Position numbers and translations under genes: made by a program. The notes under the pieces were generated by a model that saw nothing but the letters and a program-made list of their open reading frames with translations, was not told where the DNA came from and did not search any database. Below are positions 19,139-27,500 of a stretch of DNA of 64,000 bases, in pieces; the stretch's first letter is position 1, and the number at the start of each line of letters is the position of its first letter. The stretch covers positions 62,001 through 126,000 of the forward strand of contig JBFXAF010000009.1 in the NCBI GenBank assembly GCA_050184585.1, read 5' to 3'. Source of the DNA: JBFXAF01 sp050184585 (GTDB lineage: Bacteria > Pseudomonadota > Alphaproteobacteria > Rhizobiales > Rhizobiaceae).

Positions 19139-19827
19139 GCGCCGAGCCTTCGCGCGAGTTCGGCGATTGTAGCGAGGTCGGAGGTGGCGCGGGGCTTGCG
19201 CGAGGCCACCAGGCACGCCTCGGACTTCAGGATCACCCCGTCCGACAGGACCTTCAGATTGTTGGCTCGCAGCGTCGAACCCGTCGTCGTGATGTCGACG
19301 ATGACATCGGCGAGGCCCGCCGCCGGCGCGCCTTCGGTGGCGCCGAGGCTTTCGACGATGCGATAGACCTGGATGCCATGGCTGCCCGAGAAGAACTGCT
19401 GGGTCAGCCGCCAGTACTTGGTCGCTATCCTGAGCCTGCGGCCATGGCGATGGCGGAAGTCGGCCGCCACGTCGTCGAGGTCGGCCATGGTGTCGACATC
19501 GTACCAGACATCGGGAACGGCGACGACGACATCCGCCCGTCCGAAACCCAGCCGCGCCGCGATCTCGGTGCGCGCGACCCAGTCGCCGACGGCCTCGCGC
19601 AAGAGATCCTCGCCCGTGACTCCGAGGTCGATCGTGCCGCGGCCGAGTTCGGCGGCGATCTCGGAGGCGGACATGAAGGCGACGTCGACGCCGTCGATGC
19701 CTTCGAGATGGGTTCGATAGCTGCGCAAATCGGGGGGCGCGGAGACGGTGAGCCCGGCGCGCTCGAAGCGTTCGAGCGACTGCTCCCGAAGCCGGCCCTT
19801 GGAGGGCAGGGCGAGGGTGAGGGTCAT
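19135..19827 (-). CDS. hisG: ATP phosphoribosyltransferase, short catalytic form
   Basis: A 230-residue HisG of the short (HisG-S) class, which makes N1-(5-phosphoribosyl)-ATP from ATP and PRPP in the first step of histidine synthesis. It begins LTLALPSKGRLREQSLERFERAG, contains GRGTIDLGVTGEDLL and the PRPP-binding stretch IVDITTTGSTLRANNLKVL. Short HisG lacks the C-terminal regulatory domain and needs HisZ, encoded directly upstream with a four-base ATGA overlap. Confidence 0.97.
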   Translation of the reverse strand: MTLTLALPSKGRLREQSLERFERAGLTVSAPPDLRSYRTHLEGIDGVDVAFMSASEIAAELGRGTIDLGVTGEDLLREAVGDWVARTEIAARLGFGRADVVVAVPDVWYDVDTMADLDDVAADFRHRHGRRLRIATKYWRLTQQFFSGSHGIQVYRIVESLGATEGAPAAGLADVIVDITTTGSTLRANNLKVLSDGVILKSEACLVASRKPRATSDLATIAELARRLGA

Positions 19828-20930
19828 TCTTCCGCCCTCAACTGCTCGACCCGGTCGATCCAGACGGAAAATCCGACGCCCGGGATGGGCTGCTCGGCCC
19901 CGAGCAGAGTGAGCAGCCGGTCGTAGCGGCCCCCACCAGCCAGCGGACGTGACGCGCCGGGCGCCGAAATCTCGAAGACGAGGCCGGTGTAGTAGTCGAG
20001 TGGCCGGCCGAAGGCGGCATCGTAGGTGATGGCGGCGGCCGACAGGCCGTGCCCGCCGATTGCCGCCGCGCGTGCGGAGAATCCGGCCAGGCCGGCGTCG
20101 AGATCGAGCTTCGTCGCGGCCGCAAAGGCGGCGAGCTCGGAGGGCGCACGGTCGAGCGGCACCCGGATGGCGAGGAAACGCTTGAGCGCGGCAAAGGCCC
20201 CGTCTGCAAGGTGCACCTGTGAGAGCGCGGCCTTCTCGATGAGCCGGCGGGCAATCTCGTCCGGCGTCCGGCCGGCCGTCGTGGCGAGCCCGACCACCTC
20301 CATGTCGGCGGCGATCCTTTCCGCGAGCGCCTTCTCGTCACCCGTTTCGGCAAGTTTCGCGATCACCGGGTCCAGGCCCGTGCCGGCCGACGGGCTGGCG
20401 AGGTCCGCGAGCGCCGCTTCCAGCACGTCGGGCTGACCGAAGGCGCGGGCAAGCCGCATCCTCCAGCCGCGTGGCAGGCCAAGCGCGGCGAGCACCGCCT
20501 CAAACACCGCCTGGTCGCCGAGCACGGTCGTCAGCGTCACCGAGGGAAGGGTCAGCGCGAACAGGGCGTGCGCGTCGGCGATGGAGCGCGCATCGGCCTC
20601 CGCGATATCCGTTTCGCCGAGGTCTTCGACGCCGGCCTGTATGAACTCGTTGCCCCCCTCGCGCCGTTGGCGAAAGACCTCGCCGCAATAGGCGTAGCGG
20701 CGCGGGGTGGAGGCATGGCTGGCGATGTGGCCGAGGCACACGGGGATGGTGAATTCGGGCCTGAGGCAGAGCGTGGCGCCGGTCTCGCTCTCCGTCAGGA
20801 ATATGCGGCGCCGCAGATCCTCGCCCGCCATGTCGAGGAACGGGTCGGCCGGCTGCAGCACAGGCACGTCGACGGGTTGTGCGCCACGGGCGGCGAACAG
20901 GTCGAGGATGGAGGCGGGCAGGGCGGTCAT
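19824..20930 (-). CDS. hisZ: ATP phosphoribosyltransferase regulatory subunit
   Basis: A 368-residue HisRS-like protein without tRNA-charging function; it binds HisG-S and provides histidine feedback control. It keeps the class II fold (DLFAARGAQPVDVPVLQPADPFLD, motif-2-like LCLRPEFTIPVCLGHIAS and YCGEVFRQRREGGNEFIQAGVEDLG) and the late ITYDAAFGRPLDYYTGLVFE segment. It lies between the true hisS and hisG on the same strand, the standard Rhizobiales order. Confidence 0.96.
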   Translation of the reverse strand: MTALPASILDLFAARGAQPVDVPVLQPADPFLDMAGEDLRRRIFLTESETGATLCLRPEFTIPVCLGHIASHASTPRRYAYCGEVFRQRREGGNEFIQAGVEDLGETDIAEADARSIADAHALFALTLPSVTLTTVLGDQAVFEAVLAALGLPRGWRMRLARAFGQPDVLEAALADLASPSAGTGLDPVIAKLAETGDEKALAERIAADMEVVGLATTAGRTPDEIARRLIEKAALSQVHLADGAFAALKRFLAIRVPLDRAPSELAAFAAATKLDLDAGLAGFSARAAAIGGHGLSAAAITYDAAFGRPLDYYTGLVFEISAPGASRPLAGGGRYDRLLTLLGAEQPIPGVGFSVWIDRVEQLRAEE

Positions 20931-20952
20931 GGGGAGGTAGCGGGGATAGGAC

Positions 20953-21105
20953 CCTCCTCTGGCCTGCCGGCCATCTCCCCCTCAAGGGGGGAGATTGGCA
21001 GCTTCGGCCTGGCCACCCATCCTGCAACGGAGACGATTGGCGAAAGCAGACGCGACAGCCAATCTCCCCCCTTGAGGGGGAGATGGCCGGCAGGCCAGAG
21101 GGGGG
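20953..21105. repeat. Inverted pair of palindromic intergenic repeats between hisS and hisZ
   Basis: The left copy (20953-20999) and right copy (21058-21105) are near-perfect reverse complements of about 47 bases. Each contains its own hairpin made of ATCTCCCC and GGGGAGAT around CTCAAG or CTTGAG, plus GGCCTGCCGGCC. The class is common in Mesorhizobium-like genomes; a related copy lies inside ileS. The pair could fold into a very stable structure in the hisS-hisZ message. Confidence 0.9.
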
Positions 21106-21134
21106 TCGTTGCCGAGCGTTGGACTTGAGAAGAC

Positions 21135-22676
21135 TCAGCCTTCACGGCGCCGCTCTTCCTTCTGCGCCTCGAGAATGCCTCTCACCGTCGCCACCAGCTC
21201 GGCCTCCGGCACGGTCACCTGGCCCGGCCGTGCTTCCTTGTACTCGGCGTGGTCGGTCATGCCCTTCGCAAGCTGTTCGCCGACGACGAGATCCTTGACC
21301 TGGATCGTGCCGGCCATGCGCTCGTCGCCGCCCTGGATGACGACGCAAGGACTGCCGCGCCGGTCGGCATATTTCATCTGCGCCTTCATGCCCGAGCCGC
21401 CGAGATAGAGCTCGGCGCGGATGCCGGCCCGCCGCAGTTCGGAGACCATCTTCTGGTAGCGGCCGAGGCTGTCGGTGTCCCTGTCCATGACGAGCACGAC
21501 GACCGGGCCGACCACGTCGGACACGTCCAGCTTGCCGAGGTTCTTCAGCGCCGTCAGCAGCCGCGAGACGCCGATCGAGAAGCCCGTCGCCGGCACGGGC
21601 TCGCCGCGGAAGCGCGAGACCAGCCCGTCATAGCGGCCGCCGCCGCCGACGGAGCCGAAGCGCACGATCTGGCCGTCCTCGTTCGGTATTTCGGCCAGCA
21701 GTTCGGCCTCGTAGACGGGGCCGGTGTAGTATTCGAGGCCGCGCACGACGGAGGGGTCGATGCGGATACGGTCTTCGCGGTAACCGGCTGAACGAATCAT
21801 TCGGTGTATGTCGTCGAGTTCAGCAAATCCGGTTACCAACGTTGCATTCGACTTCATCTCTTCATTCCAAGAATGGATAAGTGCCGATTTGCTAACGCCA
21901 GAGACGTAAGGTTGGTTTTCCACTACCGACAGAACATATTCTGCTTGTTGCCCATCCAGCCCGGCGCCCTTGGTAAAGTCGCCTTCGCCCTCCGTGCCGC
22001 CATCCCAGCGGCCGGGGCCGAGCAGAAGGCGCACGCCATCGACACCGAATTTGTCCATCTTGTCGATGGCGCGGAGCACGGTGAGGCGTCGACCGGAATT
22101 CTCCGGCCCGCCGAGGCCGATCGCCTCAAGCACGCCGTCGAGCACCTTGCGGTTGTTGACGCGGATGACGTACTGGCCGCGCGGGATGCCGAGCGCCTCC
22201 ATCACGTCGGCCATCATCATGCACATCTCGGCATCGGCCGCTACGCCCGGCGTGCCGACGGTGTCGGCGTCGAACTGCATGAATTGGCGGAAGCGGCCCG
22301 GCCCCGGCTTCTCGTTGCGGAACACCCAGCCCGAGCGGTAGCTGCGGAACGGTTTCGGCAGCCGCTCGAAATTCTCCGCCACGAAACGCGCCATCGGCGC
22401 GGTCAGGTCGTAGCGCAGGCTCAACCATTGGTCGTCGTCGTCCTGGAACGAGAAGACGCCCTCGTTCGGCCGGTCCTGGTCGGGCAGGAACTTGCCGAGC
22501 GCGTCGGTGTATTCGATCAGCGGCTGGTCGGCGGGTTCGAAGCCGTAAAGCTCGTAGACGCCCCGGATGGTCGCCATCATCGTCTCGGCCGCGCGCATGT
22601 CGTCGGCTGAACGGTCGACGAAACCTCGTGGCAAGCGTGCGGCTGCCTTGCTGGCTTTCTGATCGTGGTCGGCCAT
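21135..22676 (-). CDS. hisS: Histidine--tRNA ligase
   Basis: A 513-residue class II synthetase that charges tRNA-His. Motif 2 is in RSYRSGWVFRNEKPGPGRFRQFMQFDADTVG; the histidine-binding signature is FGSVGGGGRYDGLV (HisA-like) preceded by LEYYTGPVYEAEL, and the C-terminal anticodon-binding domain runs from VVVLVMDRD to the end. The start is MADHDQKASK; the frame extends upstream to 22751 but with no homologous sequence. Bases 21790-21960, inside the catalytic domain, are much poorer in GC (about 45%) than the surroundings. Confidence 0.96.
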   Translation of the reverse strand: MADHDQKASKAAARLPRGFVDRSADDMRAAETMMATIRGVYELYGFEPADQPLIEYTDALGKFLPDQDRPNEGVFSFQDDDDQWLSLRYDLTAPMARFVAENFERLPKPFRSYRSGWVFRNEKPGPGRFRQFMQFDADTVGTPGVAADAEMCMMMADVMEALGIPRGQYVIRVNNRKVLDGVLEAIGLGGPENSGRRLTVLRAIDKMDKFGVDGVRLLLGPGRWDGGTEGEGDFTKGAGLDGQQAEYVLSVVENQPYVSGVSKSALIHSWNEEMKSNATLVTGFAELDDIHRMIRSAGYREDRIRIDPSVVRGLEYYTGPVYEAELLAEIPNEDGQIVRFGSVGGGGRYDGLVSRFRGEPVPATGFSIGVSRLLTALKNLGKLDVSDVVGPVVVLVMDRDTDSLGRYQKMVSELRRAGIRAELYLGGSGMKAQMKYADRRGSPCVVIQGGDERMAGTIQVKDLVVGEQLAKGMTDHAEYKEARPGQVTVPEAELVATVRGILEAQKEERRREG

Positions 22677-22851
22677 TGAACCGTTCGCCTGAGGAAATCC
22701 GCCGTATCGGGAGGGCGCGCGTGTCCTAACCGATGGGTCCGGCAGCGGCAAGGGACGAGGCTGTTACCCGGATCACCGCATGGCGACATGCTGCCGATAC
22801 CGAATCCGACCACAAGCCGAGGCCAAAACAAGGCTCAAAAGGCCAACGGGC

Positions 22852-23106
22852 ATGTCCAAGAAGAAAAAGACCATCTCCTCCCGATCGACTGAGAAGGCTG
22901 CCGCCGGGCTGCGCCCCGCGGCGGCCGCCCTTTCCGAGGCCACACCGGCACCCGGACCGTTCGAGGCGAACCCCGCGGTCAACGGTCGCGCGAACGATCT
23001 CGTGCGCGCCTTCGCGACCGGACTGCTCGTCATGTACCCGGTGGCGGCGATCGTCTGCGCGATCGTGGCGGCCAGCGCGCTGCTTGGCTTCGATACGCCG
23101 GCGTGA
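22852..23106 (+). CDS. Hypothetical 84-residue single-span membrane protein
   Basis: No family recognised. The protein starts with a strongly basic stretch MSKKKKTISSRSTEKAAAG, passes through an Ala/Pro-rich linker and ends with one hydrophobic span, LLVMYPVAAIVCAIVAASALLGF, giving a probable tail-anchored or N-in topology. A longer in-frame start at 22780 exists but encodes an unlikely Arg/Cys-rich leader. It stands between the divergent hisS and the convergent tag gene. Confidence 0.6.
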   Translation: MSKKKKTISSRSTEKAAAGLRPAAAALSEATPAPGPFEANPAVNGRANDLVRAFATGLLVMYPVAAIVCAIVAASALLGFDTPA

Positions 23107-23136
23107 CTCCCTTCTCCCACGAGGGGCGCATGGGCC

Positions 23137-23772
23137 TCACGGCCGCCGGAATTGTCTCCGCTCGAGTTCGCAGACGGGACGGCACAGGCAGCCTTCGATG
23201 TGGTCGTTCACCAGTCCCATGGCCTGCATGAAGGCGTAGCATGTGGTGGGACCGACGAAGGTCCAGCCGCGCTTCTTCAGCGCCTCGGAGAGCGTCACGG
23301 CGGCTGGCGGGGCAGGGTTTGCCGCGATCGTCGCGTAGTCGATCCGGCGCGGCCGGTCCTTCGCTCCAGGCTCGAAGCGCCAGAGGAAGGATGCGAGCGA
23401 ACCGGCCTCGTCGACGAGTTCGCGCGCGCGATTGGCGTTGTTGATCACGGATTCGATCTTGCCCCGATGGCGGACGATCCCCGCATTGCCCATCAGCCGC
23501 TCGACATCCTTCTCGGTGAAGAAGGCGATGCGTTCGAACATGAAGTTGTCGAAGGCCTCGCGGAAGTTCTCGCGCTTCCTCAGGATGGTGATCCACGACA
23601 GGCCGGACTGGAAACCCTCGAGGCAGATCTTCTCGAACAGGCGGTGATCGTCCGAAACCGGACGGCCCCATTCGTGGTCATGATATTCGCGATAGAGTTC
23701 GTCCTGTCCGGGCCACGAACAGCGCATCGCGCCATCAGACCCCGTCGTCAGTCCAGTCGTCGGCTCGCTCAT
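23137..23772 (-). CDS. tag: DNA-3-methyladenine glycosylase I
   Basis: A 211-residue helix-hairpin-helix glycosylase that removes 3-methyladenine in base-excision repair. The opening MRCSWPGQDELYREYHDHEWGRPV holds the zinc-ligating Cys and His, followed by FEKICLEGFQSGLSWITILRKRENFREAFD with catalytic-site residues, and the C-terminal GPTTCYAFMQAMGLVNDHIEGC closes the zinc site. Length matches the family. It is divergent from the L,D-transpeptidase gene. Confidence 0.96.
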   Translation of the reverse strand: MSEPTTGLTTGSDGAMRCSWPGQDELYREYHDHEWGRPVSDDHRLFEKICLEGFQSGLSWITILRKRENFREAFDNFMFERIAFFTEKDVERLMGNAGIVRHRGKIESVINNANRARELVDEAGSLASFLWRFEPGAKDRPRRIDYATIAANPAPPAAVTLSEALKKRGWTFVGPTTCYAFMQAMGLVNDHIEGCLCRPVCELERRQFRRP

Positions 23773-23818
23773 GCGTCCCCTGTCAGGCAGGCCATTTACC
23801 GGCGCTTTACCAGATTTC

Positions 23819-23861
23819 CGAACCGGCCGGTAACCACGCCCGCGAACCGGGCGGTAACCAC
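23819..23861. repeat. Two 19-base direct repeats in a divergent promoter region
   Basis: CGAACCGGCCGGTAACCAC (23819-23837) is repeated with one mismatch at 23843-23861, a 24-base period. It lies between the divergent tag and L,D-transpeptidase genes, so a regulator-binding array is possible. Confidence 0.6.
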
Positions 23862-24001
23862 ACCAGAAGGTTTACGCGATCGATCGCATTTTCGACATTC
23901 CGATTCACCTTTTTTCGGGGTCGGCGCGTCACCTTTCGCCTTGTGACGTCCGGACGACGAGCCGGGCGCATCTGTGACGATCGAGTGCGAGAGTGCGTCC
24001 C

Positions 24002-24751
24002 ATGCCCAAGAAGATCCTACTGCTTTTGTCGAGCGCGCTGATTGCGTTCCCCAGCCTGCCGGCCGCGGCGCGCGACCGCTACGCGGAACGGCCGCCCGTG
24101 CTGGTCAGTCCCGACCTCTCCGCGCCCTGGGTCTTGCAGCTTCGCGGCGCCGAGCCGCGGCGCAAGCTGGGGCAGCCGGTTCAAACGCGCCAGCCCGCGC
24201 CGGTGCGCAGGAAGCGCAGCGCCATCGTGGCGCCCGACCGCATGCAGACCGCCGCGGTGCCCGCTCCGGCCAAGAAAAAGATGCTGCCTCAGATGGACCC
24301 GAAGTTCCTGCCGCAGCAGGTCGACTATTCGGGTCCGGAGAAGCCCGGCACCGTGGTCATCGATACGACGAAGAACTTCCTCTACCTCGTGCAGGCGGGC
24401 GGCAAGGCGCGCCGCTACGGGGTCGGCACGGGCAAGCCGGGTTTCGAATGGGCCGGGACGCACAAGGTGACCCGCAAGGCTCCGTGGCCCGATTGGCGGC
24501 CTCCGGCCGAAATGATCGCCCGCGAGAGGGCCAAGGGCCGTCATCTTCCGACCTATGTCGCGGGCGGGCCGGAGAACCCGCTCGGCGCGCGCGCCCTGTA
24601 TCTCGGCTCGACGCTCTATCGCATCCACGGCACCAACCAGCCCTGGACGATCGGCGGCGCGGTTTCCTCCGGTTGCATCCGCATGCGCAACGAGGACGTG
24701 ATCGACCTCTACGAGCGCGTCGCGATAGGCACGATGGTCAAGGTGATCTGA
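24002..24751 (+). CDS. L,D-transpeptidase (YkuD family), exported
   Basis: A 249-residue periplasmic enzyme with a Sec signal peptide (MPKKILLLLSSALIAFPSLP, cleavage near AAA-R). The YkuD domain (about 115-249) begins GTVVIDTTKNFLYLVQAGGK and holds the catalytic His209 in YRIHGTNQPWTIG and Cys225 in SSGCIRM. The usual wording is SHGCIRM, so the His before Gly is replaced by Ser. It forms 3-3 peptidoglycan cross-links or anchors outer-membrane proteins to peptidoglycan. Residues 45-100 are Arg/Pro-rich linker. Confidence 0.93.
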   Translation: MPKKILLLLSSALIAFPSLPAAARDRYAERPPVLVSPDLSAPWVLQLRGAEPRRKLGQPVQTRQPAPVRRKRSAIVAPDRMQTAAVPAPAKKKMLPQMDPKFLPQQVDYSGPEKPGTVVIDTTKNFLYLVQAGGKARRYGVGTGKPGFEWAGTHKVTRKAPWPDWRPPAEMIARERAKGRHLPTYVAGGPENPLGARALYLGSTLYRIHGTNQPWTIGGAVSSGCIRMRNEDVIDLYERVAIGTMVKVI

Positions 24752-24892
24752 ACCTTGCCGCGAACGCCCGCGAAGCCTTCACGAGGCTGAACCGCATTCC
24801 GTATTTGTGAAATCAATTGGCTCGGGACCGTTTCGCGCGGCCCCGGGGCGTGTATACTTTTACATACGATTTGGTCCGCGAGGGAACTGGTC

Positions 24893-25759
24893 TTGGACGT
24901 TTTCATCCGCGTCTTCCTGCCGCTGACGCTCGTCATCATCATGTTTTCGCTCGGCCTGGGTCTCAGGTTCGAGGATTTCAAGCGGGTTTTCCTGCAGCCA
25001 AAGGCCTTCGCAATCGGTGTCGGCACGCAGATCGTCGGCATTCCGGCGATCGCCTACGCGCTGGCCCTACTGTTCCGCCTTCCGCCCGAACTGGCGCTGG
25101 GCCTGATGATTCTCTCGTTCTGCCCGAGCGGCGTGACGTCGAACTTCATGACCAAGGTGGCCAGGGGCGACGTGGCGCTCGCCGTTTCGCTCACCGGGGT
25201 CAGCAGCCTGACCGCCGTGCTCACCATGCCGATCCTGGTGAAGTACTTCGCCGGCGTCTTCCTCGGGCAGGCGGCCCCGGAGATCGACGTCACCGCGCTC
25301 GGCGTATCGATGTTCCTGATCACCGCGGTTCCTGTCGCTGCCGGCATCGCATTGCGACGCTACCGCGAACCGCTGGCGCTGGCCCTTGATCTCTGGATGT
25401 CGCGCATCGCGACCATACTCTTCGTCGTCGCCGTCGGCGGGGCGATCGTGTCGAACTGGCAACTCCTTGTCGACAACATCGCGAAGCTCGGCCCGAGCGT
25501 CGTTTCTCTCAACGTGGCGCTCCTCATCGTCGGACTGGCGCTGGCGAAGCTCTTCGGGCTCGGCCGCGAGCAGGCCACCACGATCGCGATCGAGAGCGGC
25601 GTGCACAACGCCACCCTCGGCATCACCGTGGGGACCCTGATCGCCGGCGCGGCGACCGGCTTGCCGATCTACAGCCTGCCCTCGGGTCTCTATGGCGTGA
25701 CGATGTATCTCGTCGCGATCCCGTTCGTCTGGTGGCGCAGGAGCCTTGCCAACGCCTGA
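24893..25759 (+). CDS. Bile acid:sodium symporter family transporter
   Basis: A 288-residue membrane protein with about nine to ten hydrophobic spans. FSLGLGLRFEDFKRVF near the start and GLMILSFCPSGVTSNFMTKVARGDVALAVSLT (the conserved sodium/substrate crossover motif with the CPSG..SN core) place it in the BASS family. Later TTIAIESGVHNATLGI is the second crossover (ExGxxN-type). Bacterial members move organic acids such as pantoate, pyruvate or bile acids; the substrate is unknown. The start codon is TTG. The convergent glcF stop is a few bases away. Confidence 0.9.
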   Translation: MDVFIRVFLPLTLVIIMFSLGLGLRFEDFKRVFLQPKAFAIGVGTQIVGIPAIAYALALLFRLPPELALGLMILSFCPSGVTSNFMTKVARGDVALAVSLTGVSSLTAVLTMPILVKYFAGVFLGQAAPEIDVTALGVSMFLITAVPVAAGIALRRYREPLALALDLWMSRIATILFVVAVGGAIVSNWQLLVDNIAKLGPSVVSLNVALLIVGLALAKLFGLGREQATTIAIESGVHNATLGITVGTLIAGAATGLPIYSLPSGLYGVTMYLVAIPFVWWRRSLANA

Positions 25760-25762
25760 CGC

Positions 25763-27079
25763 TCAATTGGCGGGCATGTCTCCGAGCGCGGCGGGCTTCG
25801 GCCCGCCATGAGCCCAGTCGAGCAGTTCGACCGTATGCAGCACCGGCATGCCGACGGCGCCCGCGAGCTGCGTGATGCAGCCGATGTTGCCGGTCGCGAC
25901 GGCGTCGGCGCTGGTGGCCCGGAGGTTGAGCGCCTTCCGCTCCTTGAGTCTAGCGGAGATATCCGGCTGGAGGATGTTGTAGGTTCCGGCCGATCCGCAG
26001 CACAGGTGCCCCTCGCGCGGCTCGCGCAGCTCGAACCCCGCCGCCGTGAGCAGGTCCCTGGGCTGACGGGTGATCTTCTGCCCGTGCTGCATGGAACAGG
26101 CGGAATGATAGGCGATCGCAAGGCCGGGCCGGGTCGCTGGCTCCGGCATGGCCAGCGACGCCAGGTACTCGGTCACGTCCTTCGCCAGGGATGAGACCTT
26201 GCGCGCCTTCTCCGCATAGGCGGGATCGAGGCGCAGCATGAAGCCGTAGTCCTTGATCGTGGTGCCACAGCCGGATGCGGTGATGACGATGGCGTCGAGC
26301 CCAGCGCGTTCGACTTCGTGCGTCCACGCGTCGACATTGTTGCGCGCGGCGGCGAGGGCCGCTTCCTCGCGACCCATATGGTGGACGAGCGCTCCGCAGC
26401 AGGCTTCGCCCGGCGACACGACGACCTCGACACCGAACCGCGTCAGCAGCCGGACCGTCGCCTCGTTGATTGCTGGGTCGAGCACCGACTGCGCGCAGCC
26501 GGTCAGGAGCGCCACGCGGCCCCGCCTAGCGCCCTGCTGCGGGTGCACGGCGGCGCGCGAAAGCGGCGAGGTAGCGGGCACCGAGGCCGGCGTCAACGCC
26601 AGCATCGCGGCGAGCGGCTTCAGCGCCGGCACCGAACGCAACAGGCCGGCAAAGGGGCGCCCAAGCTTTGCCAGCCTGAGCGCCGCGCGGAAGCGGCCGG
26701 GGTAGGGCAGGACCGCCGCCAGCAGCGAGCGGACCACCCGGTCGATGAGCGGACGCCGGTAAGTTTCCTCGATATGCGCCCGCGCATGATCGACGAGATG
26801 CATGTAGTTCACGCCGGAGGGACAGGTCGTCATGCAGGCGAGGCAGGACAGGCAGCGATCGATGTGGGTGACGATCTCGCGGTCGGCGGGCCGCCCGCCT
26901 TCCAGCATGTCCTTGATTAGGTAGATGCGGCCGCGCGGACTGTCGAGTTCGTTGCCGAGCGTGACATAGGTCGGACAGGTCGCCGTGCAGAAACCGCAAT
27001 GCACGCATTTGCGCAGGATCTGCTCCGATTCGGCGACGTGCGGATCGGCGAGCTGCTCGGGCGAGAAGCTGGTCTGCAT
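25763..27079 (-). CDS. glcF: Glycolate oxidase iron-sulfur subunit
   Basis: A 438-residue subunit with two N-terminal 4Fe-4S ferredoxin motifs (CVHCGFCTATCPTY and CLSCLACMTTCPSG, within residues 25-90) and two CCG domains (ending GEACCGALVHHMG and HLCCGSAGTYNI). It passes electrons from the flavin subunits GlcD/GlcE to quinone while glycolate, or D-lactate, is oxidised. It is the last gene of the leftward glc operon and is separated from glcE by a small membrane-protein gene, which is unusual. Confidence 0.95.
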   Translation of the reverse strand: MQTSFSPEQLADPHVAESEQILRKCVHCGFCTATCPTYVTLGNELDSPRGRIYLIKDMLEGGRPADREIVTHIDRCLSCLACMTTCPSGVNYMHLVDHARAHIEETYRRPLIDRVVRSLLAAVLPYPGRFRAALRLAKLGRPFAGLLRSVPALKPLAAMLALTPASVPATSPLSRAAVHPQQGARRGRVALLTGCAQSVLDPAINEATVRLLTRFGVEVVVSPGEACCGALVHHMGREEAALAAARNNVDAWTHEVERAGLDAIVITASGCGTTIKDYGFMLRLDPAYAEKARKVSSLAKDVTEYLASLAMPEPATRPGLAIAYHSACSMQHGQKITRQPRDLLTAAGFELREPREGHLCCGSAGTYNILQPDISARLKERKALNLRATSADAVATGNIGCITQLAGAVGMPVLHTVELLDWAHGGPKPAALGDMPAN

Positions 27080-27083
27080 CTTG

Positions 27084-27461
27084 TCAGAAGAACCAGCTTT
27101 GCGGGTTCTTCATGGGCTCCTCGCGACCCAGCGCCTGCAGGCCGAAGATGATGCGCACGACGTACCAGACCGCGGTGGCGAGCAGCACGAGAAAACCGAT
27201 GAGTACGAACGCCAGGATGAAGCCGATGAAGGAGTAGAGCAGCCCGATCCAGAAGGTGCGGATCGCCCAGGTGTAATGCGTCTCGAGCCATGGGGGCGAC
27301 TTGCCGCGGTTCACATAGGCGATGACAAGGCCGACGATCGGGGTGATGCCGATCACGAAGCCGGCCAGATAGAGGATGTAGACCACCTGGACGTTTGTCG
27401 CTCCGGGTTCCAGCCAGCCGTCGGTCTGGCGCGTTGGGGGTGGAGACACGGGTTCGGTCAT
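27084..27461 (-). CDS. DUF4870-like small membrane protein inside the glc operon
   Basis: A 125-residue protein with a proline-rich N-terminus and three hydrophobic spans: VVYILYLAGFVIGITPIVGLVIAYV, TFWIGLLYSFIGFILAFVLIG and LVLLATAVWYVVRIIFGL. The arrangement and the NRGK...ETHYTWAIRTFW stretch resemble DUF4870/TM2-like families of unknown role. It lies four bases upstream of glcF and 39 bases downstream of glcE, so it must be co-transcribed with them. It could help membrane attachment of the oxidase; that is inference. Confidence 0.82.
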   Translation of the reverse strand: MTEPVSPPPTRQTDGWLEPGATNVQVVYILYLAGFVIGITPIVGLVIAYVNRGKSPPWLETHYTWAIRTFWIGLLYSFIGFILAFVLIGFLVLLATAVWYVVRIIFGLQALGREEPMKNPQSWFF

Positions 27462-27500
27462 CGCATTTCTCCTAGAGGTGGTAGGGTCGAAACTATCAGA

